Origin: CAWUKT01 sp041565275
GTDB lineage: Bacteria > Bacteroidota > Bacteroidia > J057 > JADKCL01
DNA: 8,519 bases
Reading direction: 5' to 3'
NCBI GenBank assembly: GCA_041565275.1
Contig: JBFGVE010000127.1
Span: 1-8,519 of the forward strand
The position numbers were made by a program, and so were the translations under genes. This document shows, in pieces, positions 1 to 5,560 of the stretch; position 1 is the stretch's first letter, and each line of letters starts with the position of its first letter. The notes beneath the pieces were generated by a model, which was not told the DNA's origin, made no database searches, and saw only the letters and a program-made list of their open reading frames with translations.

Positions 1-385
1 GACTGTACAAGCCCCCTACCCCTTCCAAGTCCTGGCCCGGCCAGTTAAACTTATTGAAGGCAGAGCCCACCGCCAAGATCAGATCGTCGTAGTGAACATC
101 TTTTCCAGAGGAAAGGTGAAGGAGTTTACGGTCTGTATCGACATGGTGAACGTAAGCCTGGATAAGGTTGATCCTGTTCTTTTCCCAGAAAAAATCCTCA
201 TAAGGCTGGATATCCTTCTGTCGCATGCTGCCCATGTAGACGTACATCAGCGCCGTCCTGGAGAAAAAATACTTTGATTCAGCAGAAATAACAGTGATCG
301 CGTGGTCACTCATTTTCCGGATGTACCTGGCCGCTGTGATCCCTGCAATCCCATTACCGATAATTACAACATGTTTTTTACCCAT
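1..385 (-). CDS. FAD/NAD(P)-dependent oxidoreductase, N-terminal part (runs off the left edge)
   Basis: The first 128 residues of a pyridine-nucleotide-disulphide-oxidoreductase-type flavoprotein are visible; the remainder lies beyond position 1. After MGKKHVVII comes the dinucleotide-binding GxGxxG loop (G10, G12, G15), then a second strand ending in an acidic residue (VISAES, E36) that usually binds the FAD ribose. Near residues 99-107, YDDLILAVG matches the family's D-x-L-I-x-A-x-G element. The FSRTAL stretch at 41-46 recalls rubredoxin reductase, nitrite reductase and sulfide:quinone-type members. The electron acceptor and substrate cannot be told without the C-terminal half. ATG at 385 is the only reasonable start because it lies just before the first beta strand. 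The gene begins 4 bases after the stop of the 289-aa gene, so the two are probably co-transcribed and translationally coupled. The fold class is secure; the specific enzyme is not. Confidence 0.85.
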   Translation of the reverse strand, partial: MGKKHVVIIGNGIAGITAARYIRKMSDHAITVISAESKYFFSRTALMYVYMGSMRQKDIQPYEDFFWEKNRINLIQAYVHHVDTDRKLLHLSSGKDVHYDDLILAVGSAFNKFNWPGQDLEGVGGLYS

Positions 386-389
386 TTGA

Positions 390-1259
390 TCACATTTGCC
401 TTAAATCTCTTATTTCCCATTGAGATAACCTAATGGATTCCGTTATCCTGAAATTTCGCCTCAGATTCAAATTTATAAGACCAGGACCTGTATGACCATA
501 ATCCGATGGGTTGTGAGAGTATATCTTTCTATTCCTGACAATTAATTCATAAGCCGGGAAATAGTCATGAACGCCAAAAATATTTAAATCAACGCTTCCT
601 TCTCTTAGATTTTTATGGACCTCAATCTCTAATTTAAAATCGATATGAGGAGCCAGAGGATCGAACGGATAACCTGCCGAAGCTTTAACGTTAATCGCAG
701 TTGTGTCGTGGCTTCCTTCTGTGTAAAAATGCTTTTTTGAGTTGCTAACAGTGGTTTTCAACGGAACTTCATCTGACCTATCGGTATTTAAATCACCGCA
801 TACCCCAACATAAACATCTTTTTGGGAGGCACGTGGCATGTCCGTGTAAAAAGGTATACGTTTTATGTATGCCTTTACTTGGTGGCTTGTTCCCGAATGC
901 TGACTCCCAATTCCTCCATACTTGAAGCCATGCTTGTTATGTTTAAAGACTTCACTGCCAAAATGATAATTCCCAATCTTTTTGAGGTCGAGTTCCAACT
1001 CAATAGCAAGTCGAGCAGTATGGTTGCCTTGAGGGTGGTACATGTCGACATTGTCAGTAGAGAAGTAGTGATTGGTCAGAAAACCCAAAGGTTCGGGCAA
1101 CCAAGTGTACCCGTTGCTATCCAGTCGTCTGAGTTTTCTTGTAAACTCTTCTTTATTTTTTAGGAGCCTGAAAGAGGACGTGCCTTCAAAATAACTCAAT
1201 AAACTCTTGCCTAATGATCTGGGAATGAATGCTAGGAACTTTATTGGTATTGTCAGCAT
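390..1259 (-). CDS. Uncharacterised 289-aa protein, DUF3238-like layout
   Basis: A soluble, beta-rich protein with no signal peptide or membrane span. It opens with LTIPIKFLAFIPRS. Around residues 66-90 it has FSTDN, then HTARLAIELELDL, and near 199-237 FDPLAPHIDFKLEIEV followed by GVHDYFPAYEL. From memory, an early FIP, a TDN-x-SR-like segment, an aP-x-ID-x-x-x-x-I strand and an HD-x-FPAYE motif are the layout of DUF3238-like proteins, whose function is unknown; I could not test this. The gene starts 30 bases after membrane-protein copy A and ends 4 bases before the flavoprotein, so it sits inside one minus-strand transcription unit. Its DNA is AT-rich like copies A and B, and unlike the genes to the right, which suggests it was acquired with them. 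It could be an effector or toxin-type domain, but nothing in the sequence proves that. Confidence 0.75.
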   Translation of the reverse strand: MLTIPIKFLAFIPRSLGKSLLSYFEGTSSFRLLKNKEEFTRKLRRLDSNGYTWLPEPLGFLTNHYFSTDNVDMYHPQGNHTARLAIELELDLKKIGNYHFGSEVFKHNKHGFKYGGIGSQHSGTSHQVKAYIKRIPFYTDMPRASQKDVYVGVCGDLNTDRSDEVPLKTTVSNSKKHFYTEGSHDTTAINVKASAGYPFDPLAPHIDFKLEIEVHKNLREGSVDLNIFGVHDYFPAYELIVRNRKIYSHNPSDYGHTGPGLINLNLRRNFRITESIRLSQWEIRDLRQM

Positions 1260-1289
1260 AGTAAATTGGACGATGGCTTACGAGATCAC

Positions 1290-1703
1290 TTAACCATTAC
1301 GGGATTTAATCATTTTGAAGTTGATGGCTGCGTAGATTAAACTAAAAAATAAGCTTACCACCGCTGCATAGATATAAAAATAGCCCCCTATATCGGAATA
1401 AGAAAAGCCAAACAATAGAAAAGGTAAAATTAGCATTACCAAGGAGGAAGCTATTATTGAGAATAGGATAAAAAATAAAAGTGGTATCCTAAACTTATTG
1501 GCCAACCAAATGATTGCGGGAATTACAGCAACTGCTGAAATAAAACAAAAAACAGCCGTCCAAAAAAGTATGGCATGATGGTCTTCCACATAATCTCTGC
1601 CTACCGTGTACATTTCATATGCGGCATGACATAGGAAACCTAAGAACCACGCCAATGCCATACTTAACAAGGAGTAGAATATGTTGAACTTTATTTTCTT
1701 CAT
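1290..1703 (-). CDS. Small four-helix integral membrane protein, copy A
   Basis: A 137-aa protein that is almost entirely membrane. Hydrophobic segments lie at about residues 7-32, 43-67, 73-100 and 106-130, joined by short loops, with a basic start (MKKIKF) and a basic end (KMIKSRNG), which suggests both ends face the cytoplasm. There is no recognisable catalytic motif and I do not know the family. It is about 80% identical to copy B, 752 bases upstream on the same strand. The differences cluster in the first loop (about 30-46) and just before the last helix, while helices 2 and 3 are nearly unchanged. The 289-aa gene follows after 30 bases. Small four-helix proteins in tandem beside a soluble uncharacterised gene can be immunity proteins, transporter subunits or stress proteins; none of these roles is demonstrated. 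Confidence 0.8.
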   Translation of the reverse strand: MKKIKFNIFYSLLSMALAWFLGFLCHAAYEMYTVGRDYVEDHHAILFWTAVFCFISAVAVIPAIIWLANKFRIPLLFFILFSIIASSLVMLILPFLLFGFSYSDIGGYFYIYAAVVSLFFSLIYAAINFKMIKSRNG

Positions 1704-1752
1704 ATCAATTGCCTTGAATTAGTTAACTGCGATATTACAACATTTCTTCGAG
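1311..1752. repeat. Tandem duplication unit, copy A
   Basis: This stretch is homologous to 2063-2504 at an offset of 752 bases. The match covers most of the membrane-protein gene and about 50 bases of the leader before its start codon. Identity is uneven: 1443-1496 is identical base for base to 2195-2248, whereas 1350-1430 differs from its partner at many third codon positions. That mosaic pattern suggests partial gene conversion after the duplication. Confidence 0.8.
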
Positions 1753-2008
1753 TAGTTTATTTGCTACAGTTTTAGCAGAATGTTATAGCCCTTTAGAAGT
1801 CCGTAGGTTAAGGTGCCTACACTACTCATCCCAGTACTCAACCTTGTTCATGCCTGGCAAATAAAGCTACAATGCCAGCCTTGCCATAATAATAGCGAGT
1901 TAGAGCAGCGGACTCCTTGGCGCAATATCCTTAAAGTCTCGGGGCTTCACTTCCATCATTTCAAATTTTGAGACCAAGGTGTCATTGAATCGCCCAAACT
2001 GTCAACAA
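1704..2008. other. 305-base gap between the paralogues, with a short open relic
   Basis: No full gene fits here. The first 50 bases next to copy A are the duplicated leader. On the minus strand, 1903-2001 stays open for 33 codons and ends in TAA at 1900-1902; within it, an ATG at 1957-1959 would give a 19-residue peptide ending DIAPRSPLL. The wording looks like a protein C-terminus (basic and acidic residues mixed, prolines, no low complexity), so it may be the tail of a gene lost when the cassette was duplicated. A 6-base inverted repeat (CTGGCA at 1854-1859, TGCCAG at 1873-1878) has no T-run and is not called as a terminator. The relic reading is tentative. Confidence 0.35.
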
Positions 2009-2455
2009 TTATTCCGATTCTGATGGAGGGCCTTGTGGACTGAATGAAGATTTAGGCTTACTCATTTTGAAGTTGATGGCTGCGTAAATTAAACTGAAAA
2101 ATATACTGATCACCGCAGCATAGATGTAGAAGTAGCCTCCCATATCAGAATAAGTAAGTCGAGCCAGTAAAAACGGCAAAATTAGCAATACCAGGGAGGA
2201 AGCTATTATTGAGAATAGGATAAAAAATAAAAGTGGTATCCTAAACTTGTTGGCCAACCAAATGATTGTGGGAACTACAGCAACTGCTGAAACAAAACAA
2301 AAAACAGCTGTCCAGAAAAGAACAAAATTGACATCCGTTACATATCCAAATAAAGAGTAATGTATTTGATATGCGGCATGACATAAATAGCCCAGAAACC
2401 ATGCTAAAGCCATACTCAACAAAGAGTAGAATATGTTGAACTTAATTTTCTTCAT
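2009..2455 (-). CDS. Small four-helix integral membrane protein, copy B
   Basis: The paralogue of copy A: 148 aa when started at the ATG at 2455. An in-frame ATG 6 bases further upstream (2461) would add Met-Gly, but copy A has no methionine there and both copies share MKKIKFNIFYSLLSM, so 2455 is preferred. Four hydrophobic segments occupy about residues 7-32, 44-68, 73-97 and 106-130. The protein ends with a hydrophilic, proline- and serine-rich tail (SSFSPQGPPSESE) that copy A lacks. The first loop, about residues 30-46, has diverged strongly from copy A. The gene follows a likely terminator, so it probably heads its own transcript running through copy A, the 289-aa gene and the flavoprotein. 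The function is unknown. Confidence 0.8.
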   Translation of the reverse strand: MKKIKFNIFYSLLSMALAWFLGYLCHAAYQIHYSLFGYVTDVNFVLFWTAVFCFVSAVAVVPTIIWLANKFRIPLLFFILFSIIASSLVLLILPFLLARLTYSDMGGYFYIYAAVISIFFSLIYAAINFKMSKPKSSFSPQGPPSESE

Positions 2456-2504
2456 TCCCATTGGCTGAAGCGATTGCTAGCAATATAACAAACATCTCTC
2501 AAAG
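2063..2504. repeat. Tandem duplication unit, copy B
   Basis: The partner of 1311-1752, in direct orientation. Homology begins at CATTTTGAAG inside the 3' end of the coding sequence and runs through the start codon into the leader as far as about 2504. The genes diverge beyond both ends: copy B has a longer C-terminal tail, and upstream lies the hairpin region, which is not present at copy A. The 752-base period includes the 305-base gap between the genes. Confidence 0.8.
2473..2484. promoter_or_regulatory. Perfect 12-base palindrome in the leader of copy B
   Basis: ATTGCTAGCAAT reads identically on both strands and lies 17 bases upstream of the preferred start of copy B, inside the leader conserved between the two duplicates. 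The equivalent spot before copy A carries a different 8-base palindrome, AGTTAACT at 1721-1728. Position and symmetry fit a repressor operator or a short dyad near the transcription start. No regulator is identified and chance cannot be excluded. Confidence 0.3.
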
Positions 2505-2522
2505 AGCTGAAACGCAAAACAC

Positions 2523-2551
2523 AGCAGCTGCCCCAAATCGGAGCAGCTGCT
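2523..2551 (-). terminator. Hairpin terminator after the 209-aa gene
   Basis: AGCAGCTGC at 2523-2531 pairs perfectly with GCAGCTGCT at 2543-2551 across an 11-base loop; two further inner C-G pairs are possible after one mismatch. The hairpin starts about 30 bases after the stop of the 209-aa gene and is followed on the minus strand by GTGTTTTGCGTTT, a modest T-rich run. On the plus strand it is followed by TTTT, so it could act both ways. It separates the 209-aa gene from copy B. Confidence 0.55.
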
Positions 2552-2581
2552 TTTCAAATTCCCATGTCCCTCGGTGCCTGA

Positions 2582-3211
2582 TTATGCAGGACTGTTTACA
2601 GGCGCATCGCCTGGGTCCAGGCTTCCGGCAGCACTTCCAAGGATGTTGCCACCTGCGCCAGCCGTATTGACCTGGCTCATAGATAAATCAGTCGCCGGAA
2701 GAGCAGTGGGCTCGTCAGAAGTTGGGTCGAAAGGGTCATTCTCCTGGTCGGAGCTGCCTCGTCCCTGGCTTTCAAAACGCTTTTGGGCCTCTTCGTAGTA
2801 GGGAGCCACTTCGGCCACACCCCTGTCTACTGCTGCTGCCATCGTCTTGTACACATCCAGGCAGTCATTCATCAGGTGATTGCCTGCTGCCAACTGTGTA
2901 TGCTTCAACTTCTCTTCAAGACCCTTCACGGTGGCGATCAAAGCCTCAAGTTGAAAGTATATGGCATATTCGTTCTGAAACTCCATCATAGAAATATACC
3001 CGGGAAGTACATCGACGTTGTCCACAGCCAGCTTAATGGTATGTACAAATTCCTGGTTGCTGGTCCCGATCCGTACCAAGCGGCGCTGGTCACGGGGGCT
3101 TAAGCCACGGAAAAAGGGAATGGATTGATCGAGGAGGTCAAGCGCTGCGGCCATGTCCTGCAACTCGTTTTCGGAAAATCGGCGGTTTACCCGCCCTGAG
3201 TTTGTGCTCAT
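2582..3211 (-). CDS. Uncharacterised 209-aa helical protein with disordered acidic tail
   Basis: Residues 12-150 are predicted helical: an opening helix (NELQDMAAALDLLDQSIPF), then LSPRDQRRLVRIG, a segment ending NVDVLPGYISMMEF, two long amphipathic helices (about 80-108 and 112-130), and YYEEAQKRF. I recall the same spacing (L-P-F, L-S/T-x-E/D-x-R-R-x-L-x-x-h-G, then a P-x-h near residue 70) in an uncharacterised family of about 150-200 aa common in Bacteroidota. Residues 150-209 are low-complexity, rich in Asp, Glu, Pro, Gly and Ala, and look disordered. There is no signal peptide, membrane span or catalytic motif. It follows the 48-aa gene by 50 bases and is probably co-transcribed with it; a hairpin then ends the transcript. 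The function is unknown. Confidence 0.8.
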   Translation of the reverse strand: MSTNSGRVNRRFSENELQDMAAALDLLDQSIPFFRGLSPRDQRRLVRIGTSNQEFVHTIKLAVDNVDVLPGYISMMEFQNEYAIYFQLEALIATVKGLEEKLKHTQLAAGNHLMNDCLDVYKTMAAAVDRGVAEVAPYYEEAQKRFESQGRGSSDQENDPFDPTSDEPTALPATDLSMSQVNTAGAGGNILGSAAGSLDPGDAPVNSPA

Positions 3212-3261
3212 GATAATAATGGTTATAGTGTTAAAAAAATAAAAAGATGAAAATGGATCAA

Positions 3262-3408
3262 TCAGCCGCGGACTTTGTGAAACCAGACGACTTCACCGTC
3301 AATCAGGAAGGCATAAAAATCTCCTACCTGGAGGAATAAGAAGTTGCTGGATTCAAAATCCCATTCGGAAATGATGATCACGTGGTCAATTTGTTCAATG
3401 GTGTTCAT
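3262..3408 (-). CDS. Small uncharacterised protein, 48 aa
   Basis: The coding stretch from ATG at 3408 to TGA at 3262 gives a 48-residue protein with ordinary codon use and a folded-looking composition: MNTIEQIDHVIIISEWDF, then a hydrophobic and aromatic run ending GEVVWFHKVRG. Alternating hydrophobic residues suggest a few beta strands. It is acidic overall, with no signal peptide. Its leader (TTTTTTATCACTTTAATCC, then ATAACAATT before ATG) resembles that of the following 209-aa gene (TTTTTTAACACTATAACC, then ATTATTATC), which supports both starts. The gene for the 209-aa protein begins 50 bases downstream. No family is recognised. Because it is short, the evidence is reading frame, leader and composition only. 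Confidence 0.6.
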   Translation of the reverse strand: MNTIEQIDHVIIISEWDFESSNFLFLQVGDFYAFLIDGEVVWFHKVRG

Positions 3409-3488
3409 AATTGTTATGGATTAAAGTGATAAAAAAATGTAAAGACCTACAATTCAGGCTATAAGCGAGGGTTTTGGGAATCAGAGTG

Positions 3489-3522
3489 TTTGCATTGTTA
3501 TTGAATAATTGAGTTAGTGTTG
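3489..3522 (+). promoter_or_regulatory. Possible Bacteroidota-type promoter upstream of the 499-aa gene
   Basis: TTTG at 3489-3492 is followed after 22 bases by TAGTGTTG at 3515-3522, a 7-of-8 match to the Bacteroidota -7 element TAnnTTTG. The predicted start of transcription, near 3528, would leave a leader of about 165 bases before the 499-aa gene, containing the micro-gene at 3564. The motif is short and the spacing slightly long, so this is a weak call. Confidence 0.25.
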
Positions 3523-3563
3523 TAAAAAAAGAACCTTCAACCCGGAGGAAAAAAGAGGAAGTT

Positions 3564-3658
3564 ATGGTTAATCAGGTTGACAATATCAAACTCGCAAAAA
3601 TTTATGGAAGGATCGCTACACCATTCTTTGGATTCCAGAATTCAAAATGGTAGATTAA
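3564..3658 (+). pseudogene. Candidate micro-gene broken by a one-base frameshift
   Basis: A GGAGG at 3544-3548 and a GAGGAAG just before the ATG at 3564 look like ribosome-binding sites, unusual in this window. The frame from 3564 reads MVNQVDNIKLAKIYG and then goes to a TAG at 3651. At residue 15, a neighbouring frame opens as KDRYTILWIPEFKMVD and ends in TAA at 3656-3658. Adding one base after TATGG (near 3607) would join both halves into a plausible 31-residue protein. The intact 29-residue frame may instead be a real leader peptide of the 499-aa gene. This is inference from reading frames only. Confidence 0.3.
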
Positions 3659-3692
3659 AGTATTAAGTACCTGGACAGCAATGGTTTGATTT

Positions 3693-5192
3693 ATGCGAAA
3701 TCCAGACTCAAATATTTTTTACAGGCTCCGTATTCTTCTTCATAGCCTCAGCGCGGACGAGCGAAACTTATTCGTGGACAGGTGTAACCTTGCCAAAAGG
3801 TACAGGAAGAATTCAAAGTACATTCTGTTATTTGAGCTGCTGGAGGGGCCAGAAGCCTTTACCCAAAAGAAGGTATGCAAGAAGATAGGGACTACTCCCA
3901 AGGGGCTTAATGCTATGGCCTTGTATCTTCAAGATCTATTGTTCGAAAGCTTGGCCTGCCCCTTGAACAGTCAAAGGCTGGGCCTGAGTGCATGTAAAGT
4001 TGCAGCAAGCAAAGGGCACTTTGACTATGTACAAAGGGCTCTGGTTACCGAGATTGAGAAAGGGATCAAGGAGGAGGAGTTGGCGTATTTGTATGAATTG
4101 TACAAGTTTTGGGAGGTGCTGGAAAAGGAATATCGGGTTGAGATCAGGCAGGGACCCAATTACCCTACACCTTCAGGTTTTTCCAGGGAATATTCCCGGT
4201 ACATTCAAGCTGAACAGCTTTGCAGGGAGTTCAAAGAAAACGTCACACTGTCTGAATCTGAAAAGAAAGCTTTTGAAGAAAGAATGAGACCCATTTCTCA
4301 TCCTGTTCTTCACAGTGAGACCAATACCTTCGTGAAAGTAGTGGAGGCAACTTTGAGATTGAGGTATTGGGTGTGTAGGTTTCAGGGCAAGTTTACCGAA
4401 GGGACAGACGCACACAGAGATGCCTTTTACCTGATCCGGGAAAACCCCGGCCTGTTCTCAAACTTCAAGGTCCTTCATGCGGGCAATATCCTGGTATTGC
4501 TGCTGAAAGACCAGGGCAAAGACCTGCTCGCCAGGAGTATTTTGGAAGATATATGTTCCTTAGAAGTAGAAAAAGAGTTTGAGGATTACCAAGCCAATAT
4601 CTGGATCTCCAATTCCCTGCACCTCGCTCTGAGCCTGCATGATACGGCTGTTGGTGTGAAGGCCATTCAAACCCTGGAAGAAAACGAATCGTTGTTTCCT
4701 GCTTTCACCAAAGGATACTTATACCATTTGGCTTCACTGATCCATTTTTCCAATTGCAATTGGGAGAAAGCGATCTATTACCAAAACCGATCGGTCACAG
4801 TGCTGAAGAGAAATAGGAAATTAAATAACTGGAGCAGTTATTTAATCAGGGCCATATGTTGTTTTGAAATGGGCTTCTTTTCAGGTGCGCGGCGCAATCT
4901 GGGAATTTTACAAAAAGGTCAGGAAACCGAGCCAAACCAGTACCCCCTGCTGATCGCGGACTTGGTCTCAGATCTGATAAAAAGCAAGATCAAAGGAGAA
5001 GACGGCCAACAGCTACTTCTTCGTGCAAGGTCAGGCTTGGAAGCTATTCTTCATGACGGTGACGTCAGGATGGCGATGGCCTGTTTCAATGCCCTTCCCT
5101 GGATTGGATCTCATATTAAAAGTATAGGGATCAATGAAATCCTTAAAGACCCCAGCATCCCAAGATTGATATCCGGGACAATTGCTTCGTAG
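3693..5192 (+). CDS. Uncharacterised 499-aa alpha-helical repeat (TPR-like) protein
   Basis: An all-helical cytoplasmic protein with no signal peptide. Residues 8-90 form a distinct front domain: FYRLRILLHSLSADERNLF, a Lys- and Arg-rich stretch, KYILLFELL, then FTQKKVCKKIGTTPKGLNAM and YLQDLLFESL. I recall this layout (L-x-x-SL-s-x-x-E-r-x-x-F, a K-x-Y-x-x-LF, and a short winged-helix-like region) in a family of about 500 aa in Bacteroidota whose role is unknown. From about residue 100 the chain is a helical solenoid with TPR-like helix pairs, clearest at 343-372 (YHLASLIHFSNCNWEKAIYY) and 381-408 (AICCFEMGFFSGARRNLG). No catalytic motif is visible. It stands alone on the plus strand, facing the minus-strand 99-aa gene with 45 bases between stops, and no convincing terminator hairpin was found there. 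A scaffold or regulatory role is a guess. Confidence 0.85.
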   Translation: MRNPDSNIFYRLRILLHSLSADERNLFVDRCNLAKRYRKNSKYILLFELLEGPEAFTQKKVCKKIGTTPKGLNAMALYLQDLLFESLACPLNSQRLGLSACKVAASKGHFDYVQRALVTEIEKGIKEEELAYLYELYKFWEVLEKEYRVEIRQGPNYPTPSGFSREYSRYIQAEQLCREFKENVTLSESEKKAFEERMRPISHPVLHSETNTFVKVVEATLRLRYWVCRFQGKFTEGTDAHRDAFYLIRENPGLFSNFKVLHAGNILVLLLKDQGKDLLARSILEDICSLEVEKEFEDYQANIWISNSLHLALSLHDTAVGVKAIQTLEENESLFPAFTKGYLYHLASLIHFSNCNWEKAIYYQNRSVTVLKRNRKLNNWSSYLIRAICCFEMGFFSGARRNLGILQKGQETEPNQYPLLIADLVSDLIKSKIKGEDGQQLLLRARSGLEAILHDGDVRMAMACFNALPWIGSHIKSIGINEILKDPSIPRLISGTIAS

Positions 5193-5237
5193 GGCGATTG
5201 ATCCATAGTTAGAGTCAAGTGCGTTGCCTGGAGCCGT

Positions 5238-5537
5238 TTATTTCTTTTTACATTTTGCCAGACAATTCTGGTAGTCTTGGAAAGCTGTTCCGTAGGCGCT
5301 CCAGGCGTTGTTTTCCTTCATGACGGCATTTGCAAGGACAGTGCTAGCCGTGGCCAGGGCCGTGACGGCAGCAGCACAAGCCACGCCTCCCAGACCCGTC
5401 CAAAAGAAGGGACAAGAAGCGAGTACGGCTGCATCGGCAACGACAACAGCAGCAGCGGCGGTTCTCCGGTCAGCAACCCGGTCCAGGTATGTGGTATATT
5501 TATCGTCAGCACGATTTTTTTCTGATTGACAGGACAT
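5238..5537 (-). CDS. Small alanine-rich hydrophobic protein with C-terminal CxxxC, 99 aa
   Basis: A 99-aa protein with 23 alanines. Residues 1-25 are charged (SEKNRADDKY, then DRVADRR). Residues 26-72 are a long hydrophobic stretch, interrupted by CPFFWTGLGG (42-51), that could form a helical hairpin. Residues 74-99 are amphipathic and end in DYQNCLAKCKKK. Cysteines are at 3, 42, 54, 92 and 96. There is no N-terminal signal peptide or lipobox. Small Ala-rich proteins ending in an aromatic-x-x-C-x-x-x-C pattern are, as I recall, scattered through Bacteroidota without known function. It begins 23 bases after the stop of the 458-aa gene, so the two are probably co-transcribed. The composition would suit a membrane-inserting peptide, a bacteriocin-like product or a helical-hairpin protein; none of these is shown. 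ATG at 5537 is the only start in this frame that keeps the charged front. Confidence 0.65.
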   Translation of the reverse strand: MSCQSEKNRADDKYTTYLDRVADRRTAAAAVVVADAAVLASCPFFWTGLGGVACAAAVTALATASTVLANAVMKENNAWSAYGTAFQDYQNCLAKCKKK

Positions 5538-5560
5538 GGTGATTTTGTTTTAAATGGTGA

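Noticed and set aside
92..277. Plus-strand open frame of 61 codons at the left edge
   Set aside because: It is antisense to the FAD-binding oxidoreductase, whose GxGxxG and LAVG motifs show that the minus strand is coding.
822..1163. Plus-strand open frame of 113 codons
   Set aside because: It lies wholly antisense to the 289-aa gene, has no family resemblance and an odd composition, and is best explained as a shadow.
1854..1878. Inverted repeat CTGGCA / TGCCAG as a terminator between the paralogues
   Set aside because: The stem is only six pairs with a 13-base loop, and neither strand has a T-run after it.
1704..2008. Integron attC site or CRISPR-like structure between the duplicates
   Set aside because: There is no paired GTTRRRY / RYYYAAC arrangement and no regular repeat-spacer pattern; the repetition is just one gene-length duplication.
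2456..2461. Upstream ATG at 2461 as the start of copy B
   Set aside because: The duplicate gene has no start there and both copies align exactly from MKKIKF, so the extra Met-Gly is probably part of the leader.
2461..3103. Several overlapping plus-strand frames
   Set aside because: They are antisense to the 209-aa gene, are mutually overlapping in different frames, and their translations are rich in Cys, Arg, Ser and His as shadows often are.
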